From assembly GCA_049509675.1 (NCBI GenBank), contig JBEKZQ010000125.1, positions 1 through 14,129 on the forward strand: a stretch of 14,129 nt of DNA, read 5' to 3'. The position numbers were made by a program, and so were the translations under genes. Below the pieces are notes generated by a model, which was given only the letters and a program-made list of their open reading frames with translations, had not been told where the DNA came from and ran no database searches. Positions 1 to 7,841 of the stretch are shown piece by piece; the first letter of the stretch is position 1, and every line of letters starts with the position of its first letter. The DNA is from JBEKZQ01 sp049509675. GTDB lineage: Bacteria > Planctomycetota > Planctomycetia > Pirellulales > Thermoguttaceae.

Positions 1-19
1 GAGTGACCAACATACGACT

Positions 20-2452
20 ATGAACCAGGCAACATGGAAACAAGTCCTTCTACTGACCGGATTGGGAATGTCCATTGCGGCTCGGGCCGCCTCTCCGGAG
101 CCTGCGGCCAATATCGCCGCTTTGATGCCCGCGCATGGCACGGTGAGCATCGCCCCGGCGGACAAGTGGGAAGATTCCCTGGCCACCGGCAACGGGATCA
201 TGGGGGCGCTTCTGGCGGGTGATCCGCGGCACGATACGCTCATCGTGAATCACTGCAAGATGTGGCTGCCGCTCGGCTCGCGGGAAATGCTGCCGGACGT
301 AGGCAAATACCTGCCGGAGATACGCAAGATCATTGCCGAGAAGGGCTACGGCGAGGCCCAGAAGTTCTTCGAGGCAAGAGCCAAGGAGCAGGGCTGGGGC
401 GGCAAGATCATCTGGACCGACCCGTTTCATCCGGCTTTCTTCCTGAAGATCGACCAGCCCGCCAGCGGCGACATCGCCGGCTACGCCCGCGTCGAGGATT
501 TCTCCACCGGCGAGGTCTGGGCACAATGGAGAACCATCGAAGGCGAGTTCTCGCATCGCGTGTTCGTATCCCGGACCGATAACGTCCTTGTCCTCAAGCT
601 CGCGGCGCCGAAGGGAAGGCTCTCCTGCTCGCTGACGGTGCCCAAGGTCGGCAACGACAAGATTGATTCCGGCGTGGTCCACGCCAAGGACCTGATCACG
701 CTCCACAATGTCTATGTCAAGGGCAAGGGCGGTTACGATTGTGCGGTACGCGTGGCGGTCACGGGCGGGACGGTGCAGTGCGACGGCCAATCGATCCGGT
801 TAGTCCATGCCGATTCAGCCACGCTCGTGATGCGGGTGGAGCCGTACAAGGCGGGCCAGGCGGCCCCCTTGGCCGGGCTGACCAGGTCGCTGACGCGGCT
901 CACGATGGATTACGAAGCGCTGCTGAAGCCGCATGCACTGGCCCACGGCGAAATCTTCAACCGGGTCGCGGTGGATTTGGGAGGCGCGCCCGGCGAACGC
1001 CGGCTGGCCTCCGAGCCGCTGTTGGATCTGGCGAAAAAAGAGAAGCGATTGCCGGCGGCATTGCTGGAACGCATGTACGATGCCGGCCGCTACGAGTTCC
1101 TCTGCGCGGCGGGCCCGGATACGCCGCCCAATCTCTTCGGGATCTGGACGGGCACCTGGGCGCCGGCCTGGTCGGGCGATTATACCTTGGACACGAACCT
1201 GCAGCTCGACATCGAGTCGGCCTTCAGCGGGAACATGGCCGAGTGCATGGCCGGCTATTTCAAGTTGCTGGAGGGGTTCGTCCCGGATTTTCAGGCCAAT
1301 GCGCACAAGCTGTACGGCTGCCGCGGCATCCTTTCCGGCAGCCGGGCTTCCAATACCGGACTGCACTTGCATTGGGGCAGCGGCTGGCCGGGCCAGGCGT
1401 GGACGCCCGGCGCCTCCTGGCTGGCCCACTGGTTCTACGATTATTACCAGTACAGCGGCGACCGGAAGTTCCTCCGCGACCACGCCGTGCCGTACATGAA
1501 ACAATGCGCCCTGTTCTGGGAAGATTTCCTTAAGGGGACCGAGGACGCCAACGGCAAGTTCCATTTCAGTCCTTCTTTTTCCGCCGAGAATGGCTTGGGC
1601 GACAATGCCACCCAGGACATCGCCATCACCCGCGAATTACTCACCAACCTGATTGCCGCCTGCGAGACGCTGGCGATCGAAGCGGAGGGGGTGAAACGCT
1701 GGAAAGCCATGCTGGCCAAGCTGCCCCCGTACCTGATCAACGAGAAAGGTCAACTCAAGGAATGGGCCATCCCGAACAAGGGCGAAAACAACAACCATCG
1801 GCACCTGATGCATCTCTACGGTGCTTTCGAGAGTCAGGAGTTCAGCGAAGAAGCCGATCCCAAGTTGTTCCGGGCGGCGCGGGTGGCCCTGAACAACCGG
1901 TTGCGGGAAGCCCGCGAGACGGCCACGCACGGCCGCATGCACATGGCACTTTCCGCCGCCGCGCTGGGGATGGGCAGCGAGGCCTATGGCCGGCTGCAAC
2001 TCATGGCCACCGACCGCTCCATGTACGCGAGCATGATTACGGCCCACAACGATGGCCCCAGCATCCTCTGCGACGACGGCAACGGCTCGATTCCTGAAAT
2101 TGTCAACCGTTTGGCAGTCCAATCGAAGCCCGGCCGCTTGATGTTGTTGCCCGCCCTTCCCGACGCCTTGGCCCGCGGATCGATCTGCGGCACGCGTGCC
2201 CGGGGCCAGCTCGGCGTGGGCCGGATCAGTTGGGACATGAAGGCCGGGACGCTGACCGCCGTGTTGACTTCGGAGATCGACCAGACCATCGACGTGGTGC
2301 TGCCGCCGGGGATGGTCGTGGAGCGGTTGACGGCCGACGGCAAGGTCCTGCCCGTCGTGGAACAGGGGGTGCGCAAGCAAGGCTGCAAGCTCGCCTTGTC
2401 CAAGGGAGTTGCCCTGACCCTCGATGCGAAGTTCCATGCGGACCGGAAATAG
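20..2452 (+). CDS. Secreted glycoside hydrolase family 95-like (alpha-L-fucosidase-type) protein
   Basis: This 810-residue protein has a signal peptide (basic WK, then a hydrophobic stretch to about residue 21, likely cleavage after ARA at 21-23), so it is exported. GH95 enzymes hydrolyse alpha-1,2-linked L-fucose, or L-galactose in some members, by an inverting mechanism. Family landmarks seen here are the N-terminal motif W50...GNGIMGALLAG (57-67), PNLFGIW (370-376), the (alpha/alpha)6-barrel strand YTLDTNLQ (388-395), SFSAEN (519-524), HRHLMHLYG (593-601), DDGNGSIPEIV (685-695) and the C-terminal GTRARGQLGV region (724-733). By alignment to bifidobacterial AfcA, E523 is the likely general acid and D686 the general base. 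The usual paired Asn (N-I-N) reads D391-T-N393, so this is a divergent subgroup and the substrate is uncertain. Length is normal for the family. The start is the first ATG with a signal peptide behind it; no strong ribosome site is visible in the 19 bases before it. It is probably the last gene of a carbohydrate locus to the left. Confidence 0.85.
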   Translation: MNQATWKQVLLLTGLGMSIAARAASPEPAANIAALMPAHGTVSIAPADKWEDSLATGNGIMGALLAGDPRHDTLIVNHCKMWLPLGSREMLPDVGKYLPEIRKIIAEKGYGEAQKFFEARAKEQGWGGKIIWTDPFHPAFFLKIDQPASGDIAGYARVEDFSTGEVWAQWRTIEGEFSHRVFVSRTDNVLVLKLAAPKGRLSCSLTVPKVGNDKIDSGVVHAKDLITLHNVYVKGKGGYDCAVRVAVTGGTVQCDGQSIRLVHADSATLVMRVEPYKAGQAAPLAGLTRSLTRLTMDYEALLKPHALAHGEIFNRVAVDLGGAPGERRLASEPLLDLAKKEKRLPAALLERMYDAGRYEFLCAAGPDTPPNLFGIWTGTWAPAWSGDYTLDTNLQLDIESAFSGNMAECMAGYFKLLEGFVPDFQANAHKLYGCRGILSGSRASNTGLHLHWGSGWPGQAWTPGASWLAHWFYDYYQYSGDRKFLRDHAVPYMKQCALFWEDFLKGTEDANGKFHFSPSFSAENGLGDNATQDIAITRELLTNLIAACETLAIEAEGVKRWKAMLAKLPPYLINEKGQLKEWAIPNKGENNNHRHLMHLYGAFESQEFSEEADPKLFRAARVALNNRLREARETATHGRMHMALSAAALGMGSEAYGRLQLMATDRSMYASMITAHNDGPSILCDDGNGSIPEIVNRLAVQSKPGRLMLLPALPDALARGSICGTRARGQLGVGRISWDMKAGTLTAVLTSEIDQTIDVVLPPGMVVERLTADGKVLPVVEQGVRKQGCKLALSKGVALTLDAKFHADRK

Positions 2453-2473
2453 GATGGCGCGATCTTCCGCTAA

Positions 2474-2647
2474 CCCGGATTATTCATAAGCTGTAGGGTG
2501 GCGTCGAGCAAACCGTGGTTTTGGTGGGTCTTCGGTCGCTTATCAACTTACCGCTTTTTGACACAGCGCTGGACAACCATTGATCGGTTTGCGAGACCCA
2601 CCACAGGTTTGCGCGACCTCGACCCACCCTACATGAATAATCCGGGG
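2474..2647. repeat. Imperfect palindromic intergenic repeat (MITE/REP-like)
   Basis: The outer arms match perfectly over 14 bases (CCCGGATTATTCAT at 2474-2487, its reverse complement at 2633-2646). They continue as GTAGGGTGG (2493-2501) against CCACCCTAC (2624-2632), with five extra bases (2488-2492) in the left arm. Further in, GGTGGGTCT (2523-2531) pairs with AGACCCACC (2594-2602), and GGTTTGCG occurs twice on the right (2586, 2606). The element fills the gap between two convergent genes (stops at 2452 and 2659), so a bidirectional terminator role is plausible. GTAGGGTGGGTC-type palindromes are common dispersed repeats in several bacterial groups; membership of such a family is an inference. 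Confidence 0.7.
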
Positions 2648-2658
2648 ACAGGCAGGTA

Positions 2659-4356
2659 CTACGGATGGACAGGCGGCAGCGGCTTCGGGGCCGGAAGCAC
2701 TTCCGGCGGGGTGGGCATCTGGCCGGCGGCGGCCCGCGCAAACGGACACTCCAAGAGAACTTCCAGACGCGTGCGCAGCCGCTGGTGCTCGTGGCGCATG
2801 TCGACGTCGCTGAGCCGCATGCGGGCCAGGGCCTCCATCAGATCGGTGAGTTCGTAGGCGGCGACGGCTCGATCCTCGAACGCCTCGCGCAGCGCCACCT
2901 CGGTCCGCTCGATCAACGGTTTGATCTGTGCGCCGTAGTACTCGGCCTGGGACTGCACGTTTCGCAATTCCAGGTACAGCGCCGCCACGTCGTTGAGCGT
3001 TGAGACCTCCGCCAGGGCCCGCTGCGCACAGCGGGTTTGCAGGTCCGCGGCACTCTCGGCGATGTGCCCCTGGTTGCGGTCGAAAAAGGGAAGGTCCATG
3101 ATGGCCCGCGCGCTGACGCGCTCGTCGGCCGGGGCCCCCATGTCGCCGTTCAGATGCGGGCCGATGGCCAGGTCGGGCACGGCCTTCCATTGTTCCAAGC
3201 AGAGTTGCTGCTGCCCCTCCTGCACGGCCGCCTGGGACCGCGCCAGTTCGGGCGCCACCTGTCGGGCCCGGTCCAATACGGCAGGCAAATTGACAAACAC
3301 CACGGATTCCACGGCCAAATGGCCTGCCAACGGCGGCGGCGATCCGTTGGGCAAGCCCATGGCCCGGGCCAAGCGGACCTTGGCCTCATCCAAACGCTGC
3401 AGGGCCTCGCGCCGCGCCAACTCGATATGGCTGGCCGAAAGCTCGACCAGTACCACGTTCCGATACGGCACGGCCGCAGCGGTGAACCGCTCCTTCTGGA
3501 TCTGCACGACGCGATTGGCCAGCGCGGAAAGTTGGCCGTACACGGCGGTTAGCTCTTCGAGATAGAGTACCTCGATGGCCGCGTCGGCCGCTTCCATCAA
3601 GACGGTTTTCGTCTCGCGGCCAAGCCCCAGTTGCTTCTCGCGGATCGCGGTCTCCGCCGCCGCGGTGCGCCACTCGCGTTTGGGGCCGATCGGCAGCTTG
3701 AACATCAAGCGCGTGTTCAAACGCGCCGCCCCCGGTTCGTCGCTGACCGCCCCGGCATCCACGGTCAGTTCCGGATTGGGCAGCAGCCGCGCCGTAACCA
3801 ACCTGGCCCGTGCCGCCTCCACTTCATGTGCGCGGATTTGCAAGAGCGGATGATGGATAATGGCAAATTGCAGGACTTCGGCAATCGAGGTTGCGGCCGC
3901 CGTGTCCGTGTCTGCCGACTTTCCGCCGGCCGCAGCAGGTGCGGCAGGAAACGCGATGACGGCCGAGGCGGGGCGCACTTCTGGGGTCGGATTGCTCGAT
4001 CTTGTCGCCACGGCGGACGGCGTAAAGTCCGGGGGGACGGGCGCTGGGACGGAATCCGTCGCCGTGGCCGGCGTGGATGCCGCCGGAAAGATCGCCAGGG
4101 ACCTTGCACGAGGTGGTTCGGCGGGTGCGGCGGGTGCGACGGGTGCGTCGCGATTGGCCACCGAATTGCCCGCGGTCGCAGCAACCGCAACCGGCACCGG
4201 CGCGGGCGAAGCTGCATCCCGTGCGAGGTCCTGCCGAGACGACGCGCAGGAGGCCAGCAGCAACGAGCAGCAAGCTAGCAGAAAATAGCAGCTTGCGTCG
4301 GCGCTGCGGCCCAACGGTTTAGGCCGAAAGCGATGCCAACAAGGTTGTGAGCACAT
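2659..4356 (-). CDS. TolC/CusC-type outer membrane efflux lipoprotein
   Basis: Outer-membrane channel component of a tripartite efflux or secretion system (OEP family, closest in style to CzcC/CusC). From the ATG at 4356 it has 565 residues: a basic N-region, a hydrophobic run (24-36) and a lipobox L34-A-S-C37 with Ala at +2, as expected of an outer-membrane lipoprotein. A Pro/Ala-rich linker of about 105 residues (46-150) precedes the first OEP repeat (about 158-345), which contains LLPNPELTVDAG (191-202) and AMGLPNGSPPP (332-342). The second repeat (about 355-540) has the diagnostic LPFFDRNQGHIAESAADL (422-439). An in-frame TTG at 4446 would add 30 residues ahead of the signal sequence, which is unlikely; neither start has a good ribosome site. 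No RND pump or periplasmic adaptor gene lies beside it, so its partners and substrate are unknown. It lies 210 bases downstream of the DUF4956 gene on the same strand. Confidence 0.85.
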   Translation of the reverse strand: MCSQPCWHRFRPKPLGRSADASCYFLLACCSLLLASCASSRQDLARDAASPAPVPVAVAATAGNSVANRDAPVAPAAPAEPPRARSLAIFPAASTPATATDSVPAPVPPDFTPSAVATRSSNPTPEVRPASAVIAFPAAPAAAGGKSADTDTAAATSIAEVLQFAIIHHPLLQIRAHEVEAARARLVTARLLPNPELTVDAGAVSDEPGAARLNTRLMFKLPIGPKREWRTAAAETAIREKQLGLGRETKTVLMEAADAAIEVLYLEELTAVYGQLSALANRVVQIQKERFTAAAVPYRNVVLVELSASHIELARREALQRLDEAKVRLARAMGLPNGSPPPLAGHLAVESVVFVNLPAVLDRARQVAPELARSQAAVQEGQQQLCLEQWKAVPDLAIGPHLNGDMGAPADERVSARAIMDLPFFDRNQGHIAESAADLQTRCAQRALAEVSTLNDVAALYLELRNVQSQAEYYGAQIKPLIERTEVALREAFEDRAVAAYELTDLMEALARMRLSDVDMRHEHQRLRTRLEVLLECPFARAAAGQMPTPPEVLPAPKPLPPVHP

Positions 4357-4463
4357 GAGTAAGGCCTGATCGCCCGTACCCGCGAAACGCGTGAATTGCA
4401 GAAAAGACGGCAATACTTCAGGCGTGGCATCGGACTTGTGAGCCAACAGCCTCGCCTTAGCAT

Positions 4464-4566
4464 CGTTTACTCGGCAATCTAGGCAAAAAGGTTGAGAGAA
4501 TCGGGATTTACCGATTGTTTGGCTGACGTGAGAGGCGGTCTTGCTTTCCCTGGCTCGCCGGCTTGC
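4464..4566. other. Short intergenic region with a weak hairpin
   Basis: Between the DUF4956 stop and the upstream part of the efflux gene there is one small inverted repeat, AATCGG (4499-4504) with CCGATT (4511-4516). On the minus strand a run of five T (4489-4485) follows it nine bases later. It resembles an intrinsic terminator only weakly because the stem is short and the T-run is displaced. Confidence 0.25.
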
Positions 4567-5265
4567 CTAGATTTCCGCCTCGTCCTCGTGCATGAAGACC
4601 GCCACGTTTGCCAAGCCGTCGGTCTTGGCGAGAGTCGATTGCAGTTCATCGACTCGGCCGGGGTCGCGCAGCAAGAGGCGGTATGTCATGTCAATACCGC
4701 CATCCGTCGCGCGGCGCTCGTTGATCAATTGCGGCCGCGTGGCATGCTGAAGGAGAATTTGCCTCAGATTGGGGCCATTGACCGCCAGATCCCCACTGAC
4801 GCGGAGCGTCACCACCGCATCGTACCGGTGGCGAGTGCCGAAGGAGGTGAGCCGCAAGTAGAGAAATACTGCGCCGATGCCCGCGGCGGCCAACAGGGCG
4901 GTCGAGAAGCGCATGGTGCCTACGGTCAGGCCTTCCATGATGGACCACAGGATAAAGGTCGTGTCGCGAGTGTCTTTGAGCACGTTACGGAAGCGGATTA
5001 CCCCAAACACGGCCAGCAGCCCAAACGCCACCAGCAAGTTCCCGGCCATCACGACCATCATCACGGCCACCAGCACCGGCAGCGCAGCGATGGAAGCCAC
5101 GAAGGTCCTGGAATAGGAAATCGCCTCGTGCGTCCACATGTAGATAAAACCGATGAAATGCCCGATGGCAAAGGACAACAGCATGATGAAGATGATGGTG
5201 TTGGTGCCGCCGAGAAATGTAGGCCCGTAATCGCTGTTCAAAAGCATCGAGAACCAGTCGCTCAT
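4567..5265 (-). CDS. DUF4956 family integral membrane protein
   Basis: This 232-residue protein has several hydrophobic segments (about 22-44, 54-75, 77-90 and 118-137). Next comes the conserved block GLLAVFGVIRFRNVLKDTRD (82-101), continuing TTFILWSIMEGLTVG (102-116), the hallmark of the DUF4956 family. A soluble C-terminal part (about 145-228) alternates beta and alpha like an ACT/ferredoxin-type fold and ends DGLANVAVFMHEDEAEI. The role of the family is not established; members occur beside polyphosphate-polymerase (VTC-like) or CotH-type genes in some genomes, but none is present here. The ATG at 5265 is well supported: GGGAGAGGG ends 7 bases before it. The gene is followed by 210 bases and then the efflux lipoprotein on the same strand, so co-transcription is possible but unproven. 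Confidence 0.85.
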   Translation of the reverse strand: MSDWFSMLLNSDYGPTFLGGTNTIIFIMLLSFAIGHFIGFIYMWTHEAISYSRTFVASIAALPVLVAVMMVVMAGNLLVAFGLLAVFGVIRFRNVLKDTRDTTFILWSIMEGLTVGTMRFSTALLAAAGIGAVFLYLRLTSFGTRHRYDAVVTLRVSGDLAVNGPNLRQILLQHATRPQLINERRATDGGIDMTYRLLLRDPGRVDELQSTLAKTDGLANVAVFMHEDEAEI

Positions 5266-5494
5266 GGCAACACCCTCTCCCTTGCGTGCGAACGCGCAGC
5301 CTACGATGGCCTAGCGCGGTAGGCAAACACCCCACTTTAGCGGTAAATAGCCCAGTAGAAGGCCCGCCTTCCGGTCAATGGTCTTGCGCGCGCCGTCGGT
5401 GACGCTTAGCCGGGCAACCCGCTCATCTCATCATAACATCCCGAGCAGGGCGTGCCAAGAATCCTGACAGGGATTTCAGGAGAATTGCAAAGTC
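5266..5494. other. Non-coding upstream region of the DUF4956 gene
   Basis: About 230 bases without a credible gene. It must carry the promoter of the minus-strand DUF4956 gene, but I see no convincing -35/-10 pair. A small inverted repeat, CCTGA (5463-5467) with TCAGG (5476-5480), lies just outside the REP-like hairpin that starts at 5495. Confidence 0.5.
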
Positions 5495-5570
5495 GGGGTC
5501 TGGTCCATTTTTCGGCTGATAGGTATTGCCATTTGGCCGGACTCACGACCGAAAACATGGACCTGACCCC
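5495..5570. repeat. REP-like hairpin, copy 1
   Basis: The left arm (5495-5515) begins GGGGTCTGGTCCAT and ends TTTTCGG. The right arm (5549-5570) is its reverse complement apart from one T-T mismatch and one extra base. The loop is 33 bases (5516-5548). The right arm ends 12 bases from the stop codon of the secreted-protein gene at 5583, so a transcript of that gene would end in this stem-loop. A second copy with the same arms lies at 11047-11121. Confidence 0.85.
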
Positions 5571-5582
5571 TTTGCCCGCAAC

Positions 5583-6644
5583 TTACTGTTGCGGCGGCAG
5601 ACGGACCAACATCCATTGCTGCGTCAGCCCGGGACCGACGTGGACCAGCAGCGGCGATTGCTCCAGCGTAAGATTGTACATGCCCGTGTCGTAGACCGTG
5701 GTCCGATTGTCTCCCACCGTAAAGGCCAGGCGTTGCGTCGTGCGGTCCACGGCCCCGTGGATTGGCTGCGTGATTCCGGCCACCACGTCGGAATAGTTGC
5801 CGGCAACCGCCCCCGACTGGCTGACGGCCAGTTGGAACATCTTGCTCGTGTCAACCTGGTTGCCCTGCACGCAGGAAAAAACACCCAGCGGCATCCAGTT
5901 GCCCGTGTTGGGGTCGAAGGCCGCCGCGCTCTGCGTCAGCATGTAGGCCTGCTGGTAGTACTGGTCCGCCATGCACATCGGCTGGCCGTTCGAGTAGACC
6001 TGGTCGCCCTGGTAAACCACCGTGTTGCCGTAGTCATAATAGACCGGCGCCACGGTGGGACCCCAGGCGAACCAGCCGGCCATGGCAGGCCAAGTGGCAT
6101 AACTCCATTCGCGGCGGGCCTCCCAACGACCCGGATGCCAGGCGACGGGATGGGCCGCATACCAATCGCGCGTGAAAACGTCGCGATGGTTGAAGGCTTC
6201 GCGCACGGCCACGCCGCGTGACACGGCGACGCCGTGCGGGAGCGGCTCGACGTGGTGCGGCGACGGGCGCACGACGTAGGTCGGGGCCACCACGTGGCCG
6301 AAACCCACGTCCGTGGGCAGCGCCACGTGCTCGTGTCGGTACGCTTCGCCGCGGACGATATGTTCTTCCCGGGCTGCGGCAGGGGCCAAATACACGCGCC
6401 GTGCTTCCTCGTGGACCACGCGCGGCTCCTCGCGAACCGCATGGGCCTCGCGGTACACGGGCGGATATGCCTCCGCGCGCACCGGATATGCCTCCGCGCG
6501 GGGCGGCGGCACCCGAACGCGGGCCGGACCGCGATTGTCGCGATCCTCATCATAGGCTCCGCCGAAACCGCGGCCCAAAACGTCTTGGCCGCAGAACAGC
6601 GCGCACGAAATTCCGATTATCACTGCGATCACAGTGCGATTCAT
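5583..6644 (-). CDS. Secreted planctomycete-type protein of unknown function
   Basis: From the chosen start this is 353 residues with a signal peptide (MNRTVIAVIIGISCALFCGQ). Next is a low-complexity section rich in Arg, Glu, Ala, Tyr, Pro and His (about 25-160) with a RAEAYP repeat encoded by an 18-base DNA repeat. A folded C-terminal half follows, beginning WYAAHPVAWHPGRWEARREWSYATW (161-185) and carrying YDYGNTVVYQGDQVYSNGQPM (203-223). That block is familiar from planctomycete secreted proteins often labelled 'mu-protocadherin-like'; the label says nothing about function. The remainder (about 240-350) looks beta-rich, with a PNTGNWMPLGVF segment (245-256). The ATG at 6644 is preferred because GGAAGG lies 9 bases before it; for the in-frame ATG at 6653 the same GGAAGG directly abuts the start codon. 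The gene lies 49 bases behind the SnoaL-like gene and probably shares its transcript. No enzymatic motif is visible. Confidence 0.75.
   Translation of the reverse strand: MNRTVIAVIIGISCALFCGQDVLGRGFGGAYDEDRDNRGPARVRVPPPRAEAYPVRAEAYPPVYREAHAVREEPRVVHEEARRVYLAPAAAREEHIVRGEAYRHEHVALPTDVGFGHVVAPTYVVRPSPHHVEPLPHGVAVSRGVAVREAFNHRDVFTRDWYAAHPVAWHPGRWEARREWSYATWPAMAGWFAWGPTVAPVYYDYGNTVVYQGDQVYSNGQPMCMADQYYQQAYMLTQSAAAFDPNTGNWMPLGVFSCVQGNQVDTSKMFQLAVSQSGAVAGNYSDVVAGITQPIHGAVDRTTQRLAFTVGDNRTTVYDTGMYNLTLEQSPLLVHVGPGLTQQWMLVRLPPQQ
6462..6500. repeat. 18-base direct repeat inside a coding region
   Basis: CGGATATGCCTCCGCGCG occurs at 6462-6479 and again at 6483-6500, a period of 21 bases. On the minus strand it encodes the repeated RAEAYP heptad of the secreted protein, so the repeat stays in frame. 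Confidence 0.85.
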
Positions 6645-6693
6645 GGCAGGCATCCTTCCGCTATTGGTCCAAAATGGTGGTTACGTTCCTGGG

Positions 6694-7629
6694 TCACTTC
6701 TTCTCGGGTTCGCTCCGCACGACTTTGACTTGCGGAGTGCTGGGCAAAGCGACTCCATCCAAGGTCCGCTCGACGGACTGCCAGGTGTAGCTGTTGGCGT
6801 CGATGGGGGTCAGCAGATTGACCGCGGTGCTCTCGGCGCCGTCGCGCAGCACGCCGGAGCCCTCGATGACCCATTTCGCACCGTCGTTGACCCACACGTC
6901 GTTGCCAAAACCGCCTTGCGCGTCGAAGTGCCAGGAGACGATCTGGCCCGACTTGGCGTTCCAGCCGATGATCTGGCTGCCGCTCTTGGTGCTTTGCCCG
7001 TTCTTGGTGACGGTGTACGTACACTTGATGAAGTTCTTCTCCGCCATCCAGTCGAACTTCAAGTGCAGCGGGTGCTCCTTGCCCTCGACGTTCCAGTCGC
7101 CGATCAGCCACGCAAGTCCTTTAAGGTACTCCTCGTTGGACGACGCGACGTAGGGCGAATCGTGCCCGACGGCGATGAACCACTTGCCGTCGCGTCGGGC
7201 ATGCACCACCGTATATCGGGCGGCGGTGGGCACGCCGCCGGGCTGGGCCGTCACGCGCGCGATCCCTTTTTCTACCGAGGCGTCCGGGCCCAGGAAGCGG
7301 ATCGATTCAATGTCGATCGTCATCGTCGCGCCGGGATGCGCGCTGAAGAGCTTCGCATATTCCTTTTCAATCGCTTCCCGGCCGCGGAAGCTGCGCCCTG
7401 CTTCATCGGTGTATTCGGCATCCTCGGCCCACTGGGCGGCCAGCGCCTTCGCGTCGCCGGCGTCGAATGCCTTCTTGAACTTCTCAGCCGTTGCGCGGAT
7501 GGCCTTCTCGCGGGCCTCGCTTTCCGCGGCGCCGGCCTGCCGCACGCCCTGACTCAAAGCCAAGATCGCCAGCCCCACAGCGGGGATCACGAACCGGGCC
7601 GACCGAAACGCACTCCGTTGCCATCTCAT
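6694..7629 (-). CDS. Secreted SnoaL/SgcJ-like (NTF2-fold) two-domain protein
   Basis: This 311-residue protein has an N-terminal signal peptide (basic residues 2-12, hydrophobic 13-27, likely cleavage near AGAA 32-35). Residues about 38-160 match the SgcJ/EcaC-type SnoaL-like fold: a helix AIRATAEKFKKAFDAGDAKALAAQWAEDAEYTDEAG (43-78), FRGREAIEKEYAKLF (81-95) and a strand pair ending YTVVHARRDGKWFIAVGHDSP (139-159). A second domain begins LAWLIGDWNVEG (172-183), resembling the opening of lipocalin-like or DUF1579-type domains, and runs as beta strands to about 305. The family covers small-molecule-binding proteins and a few isomerases or cyclases; no catalytic role can be assigned. The ATG at 7629 has GAGAGG five bases upstream. 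It is the first gene of a probable pair with the secreted protein 49 bases downstream. Confidence 0.8.
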   Translation of the reverse strand: MRWQRSAFRSARFVIPAVGLAILALSQGVRQAGAAESEAREKAIRATAEKFKKAFDAGDAKALAAQWAEDAEYTDEAGRSFRGREAIEKEYAKLFSAHPGATMTIDIESIRFLGPDASVEKGIARVTAQPGGVPTAARYTVVHARRDGKWFIAVGHDSPYVASSNEEYLKGLAWLIGDWNVEGKEHPLHLKFDWMAEKNFIKCTYTVTKNGQSTKSGSQIIGWNAKSGQIVSWHFDAQGGFGNDVWVNDGAKWVIEGSGVLRDGAESTAVNLLTPIDANSYTWQSVERTLDGVALPSTPQVKVVRSEPEKK

Positions 7630-7841
7630 GGGAACCTCTCATAAAAAGGAGTAGTGAGCGGGTACTGCGGCTCTGCACGCGGCCGCACGCGCCCCTAATG
7701 TGACCGTATAACCCGCAGATTGTCAATTCCACTTATTGCCAGCGCCAGCAATGGCACGAGGCCAAACTCCTGCGCGGTCAAGAATAATACGCAGGAAATT
7801 GCCGATTGGGTCGGCCGGCGCGGCATTGGCCACCCGCCCCA
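7630..7841. promoter_or_regulatory. Upstream region of the SnoaL-like gene with a possible promoter
   Basis: The only obvious element is a perfect -35-like TTGACA on the minus strand (7726-7721). At 17 bases the downstream hexamer is TCACAT, a poor -10, so the promoter is tentative. Nothing else is seen in these 212 bases. Confidence 0.3.

Noticed and set aside
4492..5322. Plus-strand open frame of 276 codons
   Set aside because: It is the complement of the DUF4956 gene, which has a strong ribosome site and conserved motif; the antisense product is low-complexity.
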